Of a stretch of 12,552 nucleotides of DNA, positions 4,621 to 11,388 are shown piece by piece. The translations under genes and the position numbers were made by a program. The DNA is taken from positions 1-12,552 of the forward strand of contig CAZMGG010000154.1 in assembly GCA_964565715.1 (NCBI GenBank). Reading direction: 5' to 3'. Position 1 is the stretch's first letter. Each line of letters starts with the position of its first letter. The notes beneath the pieces are model-generated. The model saw only the letters and a program-made list of their open reading frames with translations. It was not told the DNA's origin and did not search any database. Source of the stretch: CAZMGG01 sp964565715 (GTDB taxonomy: Bacteria; Planctomycetota; UBA1135; UBA2386).

Positions 4621-6885
4621 ATGAGTCCTGCCCCCACGAGCCCGTCGTCCGCCGCACCCGTCCCGCCTGCCCCTGCGCCGCGGCGCCGCCGCTGGCTCCG
4701 GCGCCTTGGCATCGGCCTCTTCGTGGTGGCCCTCCTGGTGGTGGTCGCCCCCTACGCCATCAACCTGCCCTTCGTGCGCAACCGCGTGGCCGACGCCATG
4801 ACCCAAGGCCTCGCCACCGAGGTCACCATCGGCGGCATGGGCTGGTCCTGGTTCTCGGGCTTCGAACTGCGTGGCCTGCGCATCCAGAACCCGCCCGGCT
4901 TCGACCAGGACCTGCCCTTGCTCGAACTGGGCGACCTGCGCGGCGATCTGGCCCTGCTCCAGCTCGTGCGCGGGCGGGTCGACCTGCAGGGCACCGCCGC
5001 CGGCCTCGTCGTCCACGTGCTGCAGGACGAGCAGGGCCGCAGCAACGTCGAGGCGCTGGGCGGCGCCACCGGCAGCGGCGGGCCGGGCGGCGGCGGCCAG
5101 GGCAGGGTCGAGGTCGGCGGCGAGGACCTCGACCTCGCCTGGCTCCGCTGCGACCTCGAGCTGGTCGACGGCCGCGTCGAGATCCGCCGCGGCAGCGAGA
5201 CCCTGGAGTCGCTGCAGAACCTCGACTGCTCGGTGCAGAAGGAGTTCGGCACCCAGGTCCTGGCCATCGACCTCAGCGCCGACCTGCACCGGCCGGCGCA
5301 ACCGGACCTGCCGGGCCGACTGGCGCTCCGCGCCGACGTGAACGCCGAGACCATGGTGGTCGACAGCCAGCTCACCGCCGCCGGCCTCGAACTGCAGCGC
5401 TACCGGCCACTACTGGCCGCCTTCCTGCAGCCCGGCGACCTCACCGAACTGCGCGGCGTCGTCAACGGCACGGTGAAGGCGCGCGCCAACGGCCGCGAAG
5501 GCGAGCAGCAGGTCCTGCTGGAGGGCAGCCTCACCGTCGACGCGCCGCGCCTCGCCGGCGCGCTGCTGCAGGGCATGGACGTGCAGGCGCCGAAGTGGAC
5601 GCTGAGCCCGAACCTCACGATCGCGCTCGGCAAGCCCGGCGAACTGCCGCGCATCGAGGCCGAGCGCCTCGCCGCCGATCTGGGCTTCGCCACGCTGCGC
5701 GGCCTCACCCAGGCCGAGCTGCAGGCCGAACTGCCCGGCAAGACGGGGCTCGGCATGGCCTGGACCGCCGACCTCGATGCGCTGGCGGCGTTCGGCGGCC
5801 CCATGCCCGCCCTGCTGAAGGGTGCGGGCGGCCGCGCGCAGGGGCGTCTCGCGCTGCCGATCGAGGGCGGCGCGCTGCCGGACCTCGCCCGGCTGCCCGA
5901 GATCCTCCGCGCGCAGGCGGACCTGCGCCTCGCCCGCGTCGCGATGGCCGGCTTCGAGCTGCAGGATCTGGCCTCGACGCTCACCGTCGCCGACGGCAAG
6001 GCCGCGCTGCAGACCGGCGCGGGCACGAGGCTCAACACCGGCCCGCTCACCGTCTCCTTGCAGGCCGACCTGCAGCAGCTCGACCGCCTGCCGTTCGAGT
6101 TCACGCTCCGCTGGCAGGGCGGTCGCGTGGCCGGCGAGGCCGCCGACCTCCTGCGCTACGCGGTGCCGCTGCTGGCCGGCGTCGACCACGGCCTCGGCTT
6201 CCAGAGCGGTATCGACATGGACCTGACCCTGAAGGGTCCGTCGCTGCGCCAGGAGGGCGAGACCTGGCTGCAGTTCTTCAACGCCTGGACCGGGCACGGC
6301 GATCTGGCGCTCAGCTCGGCCTCGCTGACCCCGGCGCCGGCCCTGCAGGGCCTGCTGCAGGCCGCCGGCCAGGGCGATGGCCGGCTCAGCATGGATCGCT
6401 TCGCCGGCGGCTTCACCATGCGGCTCGGCGCCGTCGAGAGCCAGCTCCTGAAGTGGGAGACGCGCAGCCGCACGTATCACCTGCAGGGCAAGACCCGGCT
6501 CGATGGCACGATGGACTGGGGCATCGACCTCGCCGATCTGCTGAAGGACCATCGCGACGGCCAGAAGGTGCTGGCGGCGCTGGGCAACACGCCGATCCGC
6601 GCCAGCCTGACGGGATCGCTCGACGCGCCGAAGCTCGGCATGCCGGACATCGCCGGGCTGATCCAGACCGGCCTGCAGAAGGCGGCGCAGGATCTGCTGC
6701 GCGGCAAGGTCGACGAGATCCTGCCCGGCAAGGTCGACGACCTGCTGAAGCAGGCGCCGGGGATCCTCAACAAGCCGCCGGGCGGCGGCAAGGAGCTGCC
6801 GAGCGAGCCCAAGGACCCGGCGCAGATCATCCAGCAGCAGCTGCAGGACATCCTGACCGGACGGCGGCGCGGCAATGGCCAGTGA
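4621..6885 (+). CDS. AsmA-like envelope protein
   Basis: A 754-residue protein with a proline-rich, basic cytoplasmic start (PAPAPRRRRWLRRL, 15-28) and one signal anchor (about 29-48). The long region beyond the membrane is built of beta-rich repeats typical of AsmA-family proteins. The stretch after the anchor, WSWFSGFELRGLRIQNPPGF (75-94), and the late segment NTPIRASLTGSLDAPKLGMPD-like near 660-680 are AsmA hallmarks. A glycine-rich linker lies at about 150-161. AsmA relatives bridge or organise the periplasm and affect lipid transport and outer-membrane assembly, so the protein suits a diderm cell. The C-terminus (687-754) is helical and charged, with a small GKVDEILP/GKVDDLL repeat. The ATG at 4621 is chosen because it directly precedes the anchor; there is no Shine-Dalgarno. 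The gene is followed by an overlapping CWC gene. Confidence 0.85.
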   Translation: MSPAPTSPSSAAPVPPAPAPRRRRWLRRLGIGLFVVALLVVVAPYAINLPFVRNRVADAMTQGLATEVTIGGMGWSWFSGFELRGLRIQNPPGFDQDLPLLELGDLRGDLALLQLVRGRVDLQGTAAGLVVHVLQDEQGRSNVEALGGATGSGGPGGGGQGRVEVGGEDLDLAWLRCDLELVDGRVEIRRGSETLESLQNLDCSVQKEFGTQVLAIDLSADLHRPAQPDLPGRLALRADVNAETMVVDSQLTAAGLELQRYRPLLAAFLQPGDLTELRGVVNGTVKARANGREGEQQVLLEGSLTVDAPRLAGALLQGMDVQAPKWTLSPNLTIALGKPGELPRIEAERLAADLGFATLRGLTQAELQAELPGKTGLGMAWTADLDALAAFGGPMPALLKGAGGRAQGRLALPIEGGALPDLARLPEILRAQADLRLARVAMAGFELQDLASTLTVADGKAALQTGAGTRLNTGPLTVSLQADLQQLDRLPFEFTLRWQGGRVAGEAADLLRYAVPLLAGVDHGLGFQSGIDMDLTLKGPSLRQEGETWLQFFNAWTGHGDLALSSASLTPAPALQGLLQAAGQGDGRLSMDRFAGGFTMRLGAVESQLLKWETRSRTYHLQGKTRLDGTMDWGIDLADLLKDHRDGQKVLAALGNTPIRASLTGSLDAPKLGMPDIAGLIQTGLQKAAQDLLRGKVDEILPGKVDDLLKQAPGILNKPPGGGKELPSEPKDPAQIIQQQLQDILTGRRRGNGQ

Positions 6886-7126
6886 GCGGGTTGCGGACGG
6901 CGGGGTCGACCCGTGCCGTTGCCCGCTGTGCGGCACCGACAACGCCTGCGCGCTGACGCGCGGCTGCGCCGAGACGGCGTGCTGGTGCGCCGGCGAGGTG
7001 TTCCCGGCGGACCTGCTGGCGCGGATCCCGGCGGCGGCGCGGGGCAGGGCCTGCGTGTGCCAGGGCTGCGTGCGTGGGGCGCGAGGCGCCCACACCACAC
7101 CATCGCCTCGCACGCCCGTGACCTAA
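6875..7126 (+). CDS. Small cysteine-rich CWC-domain protein
   Basis: An 83-residue protein with the pattern of the cysteine-rich CWC family. CRCPLCGTDNAC spans 14-25, C31 follows, then the CWC triplet at 36-38, and CVCQGC at 60-65. There are ten cysteines in all, most paired as CxC or CxxC, which suggests metal binding; the family has no established function. No signal peptide or membrane segment is seen, so it is probably cytoplasmic. Its ATG lies 11 bases inside the end of the AsmA-like gene in another reading frame, so translation is probably coupled. The basic, low-complexity end after residue 66 (GARGAHTTPSPRTPVT) is likely disordered. Confidence 0.8.
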   Translation: MASERVADGGVDPCRCPLCGTDNACALTRGCAETACWCAGEVFPADLLARIPAAARGRACVCQGCVRGARGAHTTPSPRTPVT

Positions 7127-7180
7127 GCCCTAGAAGGCAGGCGGTCTTGCGTCGGCAGGTGCGGGGCCTGCAAGCACTCC

Positions 7181-7212
7181 TTGACTTGAGCGGCCGGGGG
7201 GGGGGGTACGTT
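7181..7212 (+). promoter_or_regulatory. Candidate promoter with an 11-G spacer tract
   Basis: TTGACT at 7181-7186 is a five-of-six match to a -35 element. An uninterrupted run of 11 G occupies 7196-7206. TACGTT at 7207-7212 is a weak -10 match (three of six). The spacer is 20 bases, three above optimum; it would reach 17 if the run were eight G. The 124-base gap 7127-7250 holds this and the ribosome site AGGAGG (7239-7244) of the next gene, and I see nothing else in it. Confidence 0.4.
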
Positions 7213-7250
7213 TCCACCCTCGCGTGTAGCCACTTTCGAGGAGGTGCCAC

Positions 7251-8138
7251 ATGACGCAGCGAAGACGGATCATCCTGGCGGCCGGCATTGGCATCTGCCT
7301 GGGTGCGGCAGTTCTTGTCCTGCGCACAAATTCGCCACGCACCCCGATTCCGCTGGAGCCGTGGCGATCGCCCGAACTCGACCGGGAGATCGAAGCCCTC
7401 AAGGAGTGCCTTCCGGCTCAATTCGAACGCATCCGCGCCGACCCCGGTCGCCTACCGACCAAGACCAGCGCCATCGCCGTTCCTGCCAGTGACTCCCCTG
7501 CGACCACATATCCGCTGACAGAAGCCGAGCTACACACACGGGACATCGTATGCGTGTTTCAGTTTTCGCACGACCGCCTGACTGCAGAGGAGCTTGGCTA
7601 TTCCAGCCGATGCAACACCTACCGGCGGCGTCCGACGGATGGAGATCTCGTTCGGCTGAAGGACGCCTGCGACGCGGCCCGAAACTACCTGCGGCAACTG
7701 CAAACGATTCTCGCTCGAGCACGATCCATGGCCTTGGAGGAGGCCGCCAAGGAGGGCAAGCTATCTCGACTACAGGACATCATCGACTCACTGCCTACGG
7801 GCATCGTCGGATCCCTCAGCCTCTTGGTGGACAAGGAACTGGCAAGGCGAGGGCCAGGATCGTCGCGAGAGCACGTCGCCCACATCGTTGCTCGTGATCA
7901 TGTCATGCGCCACATGAACTACCCTGCTCTGATCTTGCACCAGGGCGTGGACTACCTCGCCAGCGGATCGCAGGTCCTGGAAGCATGCGCCCGTTACAAG
8001 GACCTATACGACTTCGCACGGGCGGAGGCAATGACGCTGCTTCTTACGGAGCTCATCCAACTCGGAATGTGCGACGACTCAACCGCAAACAGCATGTTGT
8101 CATCCTTGGTGTCCGAAATAGCGGACGAATATCGCTGA
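7251..8138 (+). CDS. Membrane-anchored protein of unknown function
   Basis: I do not recognise this 295-residue protein. It starts with RRR and one hydrophobic segment (about 7-24, IILAAGIGICLGAAVLVL), which is either a signal anchor or an uncleaved signal peptide and places the rest outside the cytoplasmic membrane. The remainder is mainly helical and charged. A proline/threonine-rich stretch (67-89) comes first, and helices cover about 131-200 and 240-293. Six cysteines lie outside the anchor (53, 101, 121, 140, 246, 274), so disulfides are possible. The start is firm: AGGAGG lies six bases before the ATG, the best ribosome site in the window. GC content is much lower than in the flanks (30 of 60 bases at 8041-8100, against 45 of 60 at 5641-5700), which suggests a transferred or fast-evolving gene. 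The secreted cysteine-rich gene follows after 44 bases, probably in the same operon. Confidence 0.75.
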   Translation: MTQRRRIILAAGIGICLGAAVLVLRTNSPRTPIPLEPWRSPELDREIEALKECLPAQFERIRADPGRLPTKTSAIAVPASDSPATTYPLTEAELHTRDIVCVFQFSHDRLTAEELGYSSRCNTYRRRPTDGDLVRLKDACDAARNYLRQLQTILARARSMALEEAAKEGKLSRLQDIIDSLPTGIVGSLSLLVDKELARRGPGSSREHVAHIVARDHVMRHMNYPALILHQGVDYLASGSQVLEACARYKDLYDFARAEAMTLLLTELIQLGMCDDSTANSMLSSLVSEIADEYR

Positions 8139-8182
8139 CGTTCAAGCTCAATCAACAGACCAACTACCACGAAGGAAACCGC

Positions 8183-8713
8183 ATGAACCTGCCCATTCTC
8201 CTCTTCGCCCCGATTCTGATAGCCGCCGTCCTGCCGATACCAACCGCACACGGAAACCCCTCGGTTGGCGACGATTCCCTCTGTGAGTGGAGGTGCACGC
8301 CCACGCTCGTGTTCGAGAAATCAGCCAACTTCCCGGCGAGCACAAGCGTCGCGGTGACCGCAGTCTTGGAGCCAGGCGCCAAGGGCAAATGCAAGCGCGT
8401 CCTGACAAGCGTGGTCCCGTGCCAACCAGAGGAGGATTGCGACGCCAAGGCGACAATGTCTGTCAACGATCCTGGTGGCCGGTGCGTTGCCATCCAGGCC
8501 GACAACGGCAGCTGGGTCTACACGCCTCCCACCGTATCACATCCCGATGTCTATCATCGAAGCACTCAAGGCTGCGGCAGCGCGGACGTAAAGGTGTACT
8601 ACTTCCCCGTGGCCACTGGGAATCCGCCGGTCAACTGCCCGCAGCCCGACCCCACGACCCCCACCATCACTTTCGGTGTGAAGTGCCCCATCAAGTGCAC
8701 TGACGAAAGCTGA
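8183..8713 (+). CDS. Secreted ten-cysteine protein of unknown function
   Basis: A 176-residue protein with a cleavable signal peptide: a hydrophobic core at about 4-19 and a likely cut after THAHG-type residues near 24 (PTAHG, then NPSVG). The usual basic residues before the core are missing (MNLP), which is odd. The mature part has ten cysteines (34, 38, 70, 80, 86, 101, 131, 152, 168, 172), enough for five disulfides. It is rich in beta-type sequence (TSVAVTAVLEPGA, DVKVYYFPVA), so a small disulfide-locked beta protein outside the cytoplasm is likely. No family is recognised. The start uses the ATG at 8183 with GAAGGA seven bases upstream; an in-frame extension to 7985 overlaps the preceding gene and is rejected. 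It shares the lower GC of its upstream partner and probably its mRNA. Confidence 0.75.
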   Translation: MNLPILLFAPILIAAVLPIPTAHGNPSVGDDSLCEWRCTPTLVFEKSANFPASTSVAVTAVLEPGAKGKCKRVLTSVVPCQPEEDCDAKATMSVNDPGGRCVAIQADNGSWVYTPPTVSHPDVYHRSTQGCGSADVKVYYFPVATGNPPVNCPQPDPTTPTITFGVKCPIKCTDES

Positions 8714-8728
8714 GCCGCCGCGGCGGCT
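8713..8728. terminator. Perfect 16-bp palindrome between convergent stops
   Basis: AGCCGCCGCGGCGGCT is a perfect palindrome that runs from the last base of the secreted-protein stop codon into the TAG of nadE on the other strand. It fills the whole 13-base gap between the two convergent genes. A GC-only stem here could act as a two-way terminator, though it needs a loop taken from the centre and no T tract follows. Confidence 0.4.
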
Positions 8729-10376
8729 ACGTCTCGCGCCAGCGGTGCGACACCGGCGCCTGACGGCCGACCCAGCAGCGATCGCTGACCCGCAGCGTCG
8801 GCGCGTACTGGAACCGCTTGTACTCCGCGCCGGCGACCTTCCCGTACAACGCCGCCACCTGCTCCCGCGGCATGCCGGTGCGCTCGGCGGTCTCCGCCAC
8901 CGACAGCTCCTCCTCCACCAGACACCGCAGCACCGGATCCAGCACCGGGTATGGCGGCAGGCTGTCGGTGTCGAGCTGGTCGGGCCGCAGCTCCGCCGAG
9001 GGCGGCTTCTCGATCGAGCGCACCGGGATCCGCTCGCGCTCGCGGTTGATCCAGCGCGCCAGCGCCCACACCTCGGTCTTCCACAGGTCGGCGATCGGCG
9101 CCAGCGCGCCGCACATGTCGCCGTAGAGCGTGCAGTAGCCCACCGCGCACTCGCTCTTGTTGCCGGTGGTGAGCAGCATGTGGCCGCGCTTGTTGGAGAA
9201 CGCCATCAGCAGGACGCCGCGGGCGCGGGCCTGCACGTTCTCCTCGGCCACCCCGGGGTCGGTGCCGCTGAAGACCGGATCCAGCACGTGGGCGAAGGCC
9301 TTCTGCAGCGGGCCGATCGGCAGCACGTGGAACTCGATGCCGAGGTTCTGGGCCAGCTCGCGGGCGTCCTCGAGGCTGTGTTCGCTGCTGTGGGTCGACG
9401 GCATGGCGATGCCGACCACGTGGTCGGGGCCGAGCGCATCCACCGCCAGGGTCGCCACCACCGCCGAATCGATGCCGCCGGACAGGCCGATCACCGCCTT
9501 GGGCAGGCCGAACTTGCGGGCGTAGTCGGCGATGCCGAGCACCAGGGCGCGGTGGTGCATGTCCTCGAGAGCCGGCCAGCGCGGCGTCTCGGTCCAGTCG
9601 GCGGCGGTGTCGACCACCCGCAGGTCCTCGGCGAACAGGGTCGGCTGGAAGGCGGCGCCGCCGGGCTTCACCGCCAGCGAGCCGCCGTCGAACAGGAGGC
9701 CGACGTTGCCGCCCACCAGGTTGACGTAGACCATCGGCACGCCGTGGCGTTCGGCGGCGGCGGCCACCATGCGGTGCCGCAGCGCCTCCTTGCCGCGGGC
9801 CCAGGGGCTGGCCGAGAGGTTGACGACGACCTCGGCGCCGGCCTGCACGACGCGCTCGACCGGGTCGAGGGCGTAGATGCGCTCGTCGAAGAAGTGGGCG
9901 TCGTTCCAACCATCCTCGCAGACGACGACGCCGACCCTGCGGCCGCCGATGTCGATCAGGTTCTGCTCGGGTGCGGTCCAGGGTTCGAAGTAGCGCAGCT
10001 CGTCGAACACGTCGTAGGTCGGCAGGAGGCTCTTGCGCGCGACCAGGCGGGCGATGCCGTCGCTGAGGAGCGCCACGGCGTTGTGCAGGGCCCGGCCGCC
10101 GGCGGCCTGTTCCTCGTTGCGGGCGACGACCCCCACCAGGACCTGCAGGTCCGGCGGCACGTTGGCGGCCAGTTCGCGCAGGGCCTGGTCCTGGGCGGCG
10201 ACGAACGACTCGCGCAGGAGCAGGTCCTCCGGCGGGTAGCCCGGCAGGGCGAGCTCGGGGAACACCGCCAGCTGCGCGCCGGCGGCCCGCGCCCGGTGCG
10301 ACCACTCGACGATGCGGCCGCAGTTCCCGGCCAGGTCGCCGACGGTGGTGTCGATCTGGCACAGCGCGATCTTCAT
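8727..10376 (-). CDS. nadE: Glutamine-dependent NAD+ synthetase
   Basis: Converts nicotinic acid adenine dinucleotide to NAD+ using ATP and ammonia released from glutamine, the last step of NAD synthesis, in the cytoplasm. The 549-residue product has both parts. An N-terminal nitrilase-type glutaminase carries the triad E41, K115 (ARKSLLPTYDVFDE) and C153 (VVCEDGW). A C-terminal synthetase carries the ATP-pyrophosphatase loop SGGIDS at 299-304, EENVQARARG at 378-387, TGNKSE at 404-409 and TLYGD at 416-420. The length fits the shorter bacterial two-domain form. One change from the usual pattern is VGGNVGLLFDGGS at 221-233, where many members have acidic residues (GGxDELVFDG). The N-terminus MKIALCQIDT is canonical, but no ribosome site precedes it; a perfect palindrome lies there instead. 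ispH is 30 bases upstream on the same strand, so the two are probably co-transcribed. Confidence 0.96.
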   Translation of the reverse strand: MKIALCQIDTTVGDLAGNCGRIVEWSHRARAAGAQLAVFPELALPGYPPEDLLLRESFVAAQDQALRELAANVPPDLQVLVGVVARNEEQAAGGRALHNAVALLSDGIARLVARKSLLPTYDVFDELRYFEPWTAPEQNLIDIGGRRVGVVVCEDGWNDAHFFDERIYALDPVERVVQAGAEVVVNLSASPWARGKEALRHRMVAAAAERHGVPMVYVNLVGGNVGLLFDGGSLAVKPGGAAFQPTLFAEDLRVVDTAADWTETPRWPALEDMHHRALVLGIADYARKFGLPKAVIGLSGGIDSAVVATLAVDALGPDHVVGIAMPSTHSSEHSLEDARELAQNLGIEFHVLPIGPLQKAFAHVLDPVFSGTDPGVAEENVQARARGVLLMAFSNKRGHMLLTTGNKSECAVGYCTLYGDMCGALAPIADLWKTEVWALARWINRERERIPVRSIEKPPSAELRPDQLDTDSLPPYPVLDPVLRCLVEEELSVAETAERTGMPREQVAALYGKVAGAEYKRFQYAPTLRVSDRCWVGRQAPVSHRWRET

Positions 10377-10380
10377 GGCT

Positions 10381-10396
10381 GCGACGGCGCCGTCGC
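10381..10396. promoter_or_regulatory. Perfect 16-bp palindrome just upstream of nadE
   Basis: GCGACGGCGCCGTCGC is perfectly self-complementary and ends four bases before the nadE start codon, where a ribosome site would normally be. A further GGCGCC at 10398-10403 allows alternative pairing. It could be an RNA hairpin that limits or times nadE translation, or a protein site. At this GC content a 16-bp palindrome can arise by chance somewhere in 12 kb, so position is the main argument. Confidence 0.35.
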
Positions 10397-10406
10397 GGGC
10401 GCCGGT

Positions 10407-11327
10407 CTAGCGCACCTCGGCGGGGAGCTGGAATTCGACCGTCTCGTCGACGCCGGCCACCTCCTCCACCGAAGTGGCGCCGAGCTGCTTCAGGCGCTCG
10501 ACCACGGCCTGCACGCTGATCTCGGGCGTCGAGGCGCCGGACGTGATGCCGACGGTGCGGACGCCCTGGAACCACTCGGGCTGCACCTCGCCGGGACCGA
10601 GCAGGAGGTGCGCGGCGACGCCGGAGTCGGCGCCCAGTTCACGCAGGCGGTTGCTGTTGGAGCTGCTGCGGTCGCCGATCACCAGCCAGAGGTCGACCTG
10701 GCCGCGCAGCTTCTTCACCGCCATCTGCCGGTTGGTGGTGGCGTAGCAGATGTCCTCCTTGCGCGGCGTGACCAGCCTGGGGAAGCGGCGCTTCAGTACG
10801 TCCATCACCCGCATCGCCTCGTCCACCGACAGGGTGGTCTGGGTCAGCACGCCGACCTTCTTCGGGTCGGGCACCACGACCGTCTCGGCCTGCTGGGCCG
10901 AGGACACCACGATGGTCCGGTCCGGCGCCTCGCCGCGCACGCCCTGCACCTCGACGTGGTCGGCGTGGCCGATCAGCAGGATGGTCAGGCCGGCCTTGGC
11001 GAACTGGCGCGCCTCCATGTGCACCTTGGTCACCAGCGGGCAGGTCGCGTCGATCGGATGGAGCTGCAGCTGGTCGGCCTCGGCGAACACCGCCGGCGCC
11101 ACGCCGTGGGCCGAGAAGATCACGTGGCCGCCGGTGGGCACCTCGCGCAGGTCCTCGACGAACACGGCGCCCTTCTCCACCAGATCCCGCACCACGACCT
11201 TGTTGTGCACGATCTCGTGACGAACGTAGACCGGCGCGCCGAAACGCTGCAGGGCGCGCTCGACGGTCTCGATGGCGCGCTCGACGCCGGCGCAGAAACC
11301 GCGCGGCCGACACAGGAGGATCTTCAT
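10407..11327 (-). CDS. ispH: 4-hydroxy-3-methylbut-2-enyl diphosphate reductase
   Basis: IspH (LytB) reduces HMBPP to isopentenyl and dimethylallyl diphosphate, the final step of the MEP isoprenoid pathway, using an iron-sulfur cluster. The 306-residue product has the three cluster cysteines C12 (RGFCAGVERA), C96 (DATCPLVTK) and C194 (DICYATTNRQ). The substrate-site residues H41 (HEIVHN), H74 (SAHG), H124 and E126 are at the same numbers as in the E. coli enzyme. SSNSNRL near 222-228 and TSGASTPE towards the end bind the diphosphate. The ATG at 11327 gives the usual MKILL start; a GTG at 11339 would add four residues and is less likely. No clear Shine-Dalgarno is seen. It sits between the exported-protein gene (61 bases upstream) and nadE (30 bases downstream), all on the minus strand. 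Confidence 0.96.
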   Translation of the reverse strand: MKILLCRPRGFCAGVERAIETVERALQRFGAPVYVRHEIVHNKVVVRDLVEKGAVFVEDLREVPTGGHVIFSAHGVAPAVFAEADQLQLHPIDATCPLVTKVHMEARQFAKAGLTILLIGHADHVEVQGVRGEAPDRTIVVSSAQQAETVVVPDPKKVGVLTQTTLSVDEAMRVMDVLKRRFPRLVTPRKEDICYATTNRQMAVKKLRGQVDLWLVIGDRSSSNSNRLRELGADSGVAAHLLLGPGEVQPEWFQGVRTVGITSGASTPEISVQAVVERLKQLGATSVEEVAGVDETVEFQLPAEVR

Positions 11328-11342
11328 GCGGGGCCGCACAGT

Positions 11343-11385
11343 GTGGGCAAACGCCCCACGGCGGGCAAGGCCGAGCGTCCCGCCG
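11343..11385 (-). terminator. Two adjacent hairpins between exported-protein gene and ispH
   Basis: In the direction of transcription, CGGCGGG (11385-11379) pairs perfectly with CCCGCCG (11365-11359) around a 13-base loop. Next to it, GTGGGGC and GCCCAC (11359-11343) can pair around GTTT with one bulged G. The stems lie between the stop of the exported-protein gene and the ispH start, so they could end or attenuate transcription. There is no T run, and the stems could also protect an mRNA end. Confidence 0.35.
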
Positions 11386-11388
11386 GCC

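Noticed and set aside
4585..5301. N-terminal extension of the Fic-like gene to 498 residues
   Set aside because: The added part is antisense to the AsmA-like gene and has low-complexity composition. The ATG at 4584 has a good ribosome site.
4587..6956. 789-residue plus-strand frame over the AsmA-like gene
   Set aside because: It is Arg/Pro/Ala-rich without an anchor or domain; the AsmA features are in another frame.
7985..8182. N-terminal extension of the secreted ten-cysteine protein
   Set aside because: It would overlap the upstream gene out of frame and bury the signal peptide; the ATG at 8183 has its own ribosome site.
8599..10575. 658-residue minus-strand frame over nadE
   Set aside because: It is an out-of-frame reading of nadE with an Arg/Gly-rich product and no recognisable domain.
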